DNA of 64,000 bases from Hyunsoonleella aestuarii (GTDB lineage Bacteria; Bacteroidota; Bacteroidia; Flavobacteriales; Flavobacteriaceae), in NCBI RefSeq assembly GCF_006148925.1, contig NZ_VAWB01000001.1, forward strand, positions 1,950,001-2,014,000, given 5' to 3'. The notes beneath the pieces are model-generated. The model was not told the origin of the DNA and ran no database searches. It was given only the letters and a program-made list of their open reading frames with translations. The position numbers and the translations under genes were made by a program. Below are positions 63,787 through 64,000 of this stretch, piece by piece. Every line of letters starts with the position of its first letter. Positions within the stretch are counted from its first letter, which is position 1.

Positions 63787-64000
63787 ATGTCTAATCGAAG
63801 TATTCATTTTAATATTTCCGAAAGGAAAGTTCTTCTTAGGATTTTCGATATTCTATTCGTTCTAGGCGTATTATATTTAGTAGGCACTGTTTTTCAATTT
63901 GATTATTTTACCATTCGAAAAGAGAATTGGACATGGGTTTTTGTGCTTATACTTTATATTTCTGTCTTTGGTACTGTTTTCGAGCTTTATGATTTACAGA
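63787..64000 (+). CDS. Initiating sugar-phosphate transferase, N-terminal part (runs off the window)
   Basis: Only the first 71 codons are present: MSNRSIHFNISERKVLLRIF, a helix FDILFVLGVLYLVGTVFQF, a charged loop, a second helix WTWVFVLILYISVFGTVFELYDLQ. This opening (ERKxLLRIFDxLFVL...ELYDLQ) is that of flavobacterial WcaJ-like exopolysaccharide polyprenyl glycosylphosphotransferases, whose catalytic domain would lie beyond 64000. Such an enzyme starts repeat-unit synthesis by putting a sugar phosphate on undecaprenyl phosphate. The catalytic part is not visible, so the call relies on the N-terminus and position. Confidence 0.65.
   Translation, partial: MSNRSIHFNISERKVLLRIFDILFVLGVLYLVGTVFQFDYFTIRKENWTWVFVLILYISVFGTVFELYDLQ

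Overview
The window looks like the chromosome of a marine-type flavobacterium (Bacteroidota, Flavobacteriaceae). This rests on very AT-rich DNA, a long Bacteroidota-type SecA (1118 aa), a DUF2795 protein, a TAnnTTTG promoter box, dispersed CTGAGCGCAGTCGAA-type repeats, and a large AT-rich surface-polysaccharide locus with dense TTG/GTG and overlapping starts. No tRNA, rRNA, CRISPR array, integrase or insertion sequence was recognised.

Left part (1-12.4 kb) is mostly housekeeping. On the minus strand lie an M23 peptidase, secA, a DUF2795 protein, a PduO-type cobalamin adenosyltransferase, a methyltransferase, a GIY-YIG protein and an ABC-F ATPase. On the plus strand lie cysQ, a DUF2061 protein and cysC, the PAP/PAPS module. 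A conserved hypothetical follows on the minus strand. The GIY-YIG gene sits between inverted repeats inside a partial duplication of the methyltransferase 5' end, which looks like a small mobile cassette with a target-gene remnant.

Right part (12.9-64 kb) is one very large polysaccharide locus that continues beyond the window. It opens with a predicted promoter, a Wza-like lipoprotein, a Wzc-like tyrosine autokinase, a UDP-sugar dehydrogenase and epimerase, and a Wzm/Wzt ABC exporter whose ATPase carries a C-terminal sugar-binding-type domain. Next come an SGNH protein, sulfotransferases, methyltransferases, many GT2/GT4 glycosyltransferases, WbsX, and an AsnB-type amidotransferase followed by a decayed sulfotransferase.

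At 34.7-39.4 kb a four-gene minus-strand island interrupts the locus: ArnC/GtrB-like GT2, sugar-formyltransferase-like protein, WecE-like transaminase and GT-C membrane protein. Its layout mirrors Arn-type lipid-linked formamido-sugar transfer. Divergent from it is a WecE/WecD/WecF-like module (transaminase, WbqC, GNAT, GT56-like). More glycosyltransferases and methyltransferases follow, then an Asn-synthetase-like protein without its glutaminase domain, a sulfotransferase, a transglutaminase-like protein, a Wzy-type polymerase/ligase and the start of an initiating sugar-phosphate transferase.

Taken together, the genes predict a complex acidic surface glycan carrying uronic acid (possibly amidated), 4-amino-4,6-dideoxy sugars with acetyl and possibly formyl caps, sulfate and methyl groups. 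CysC would supply PAPS and CysQ would remove PAP. The glycan chemistry is inference from gene families; no structure can be read from DNA.
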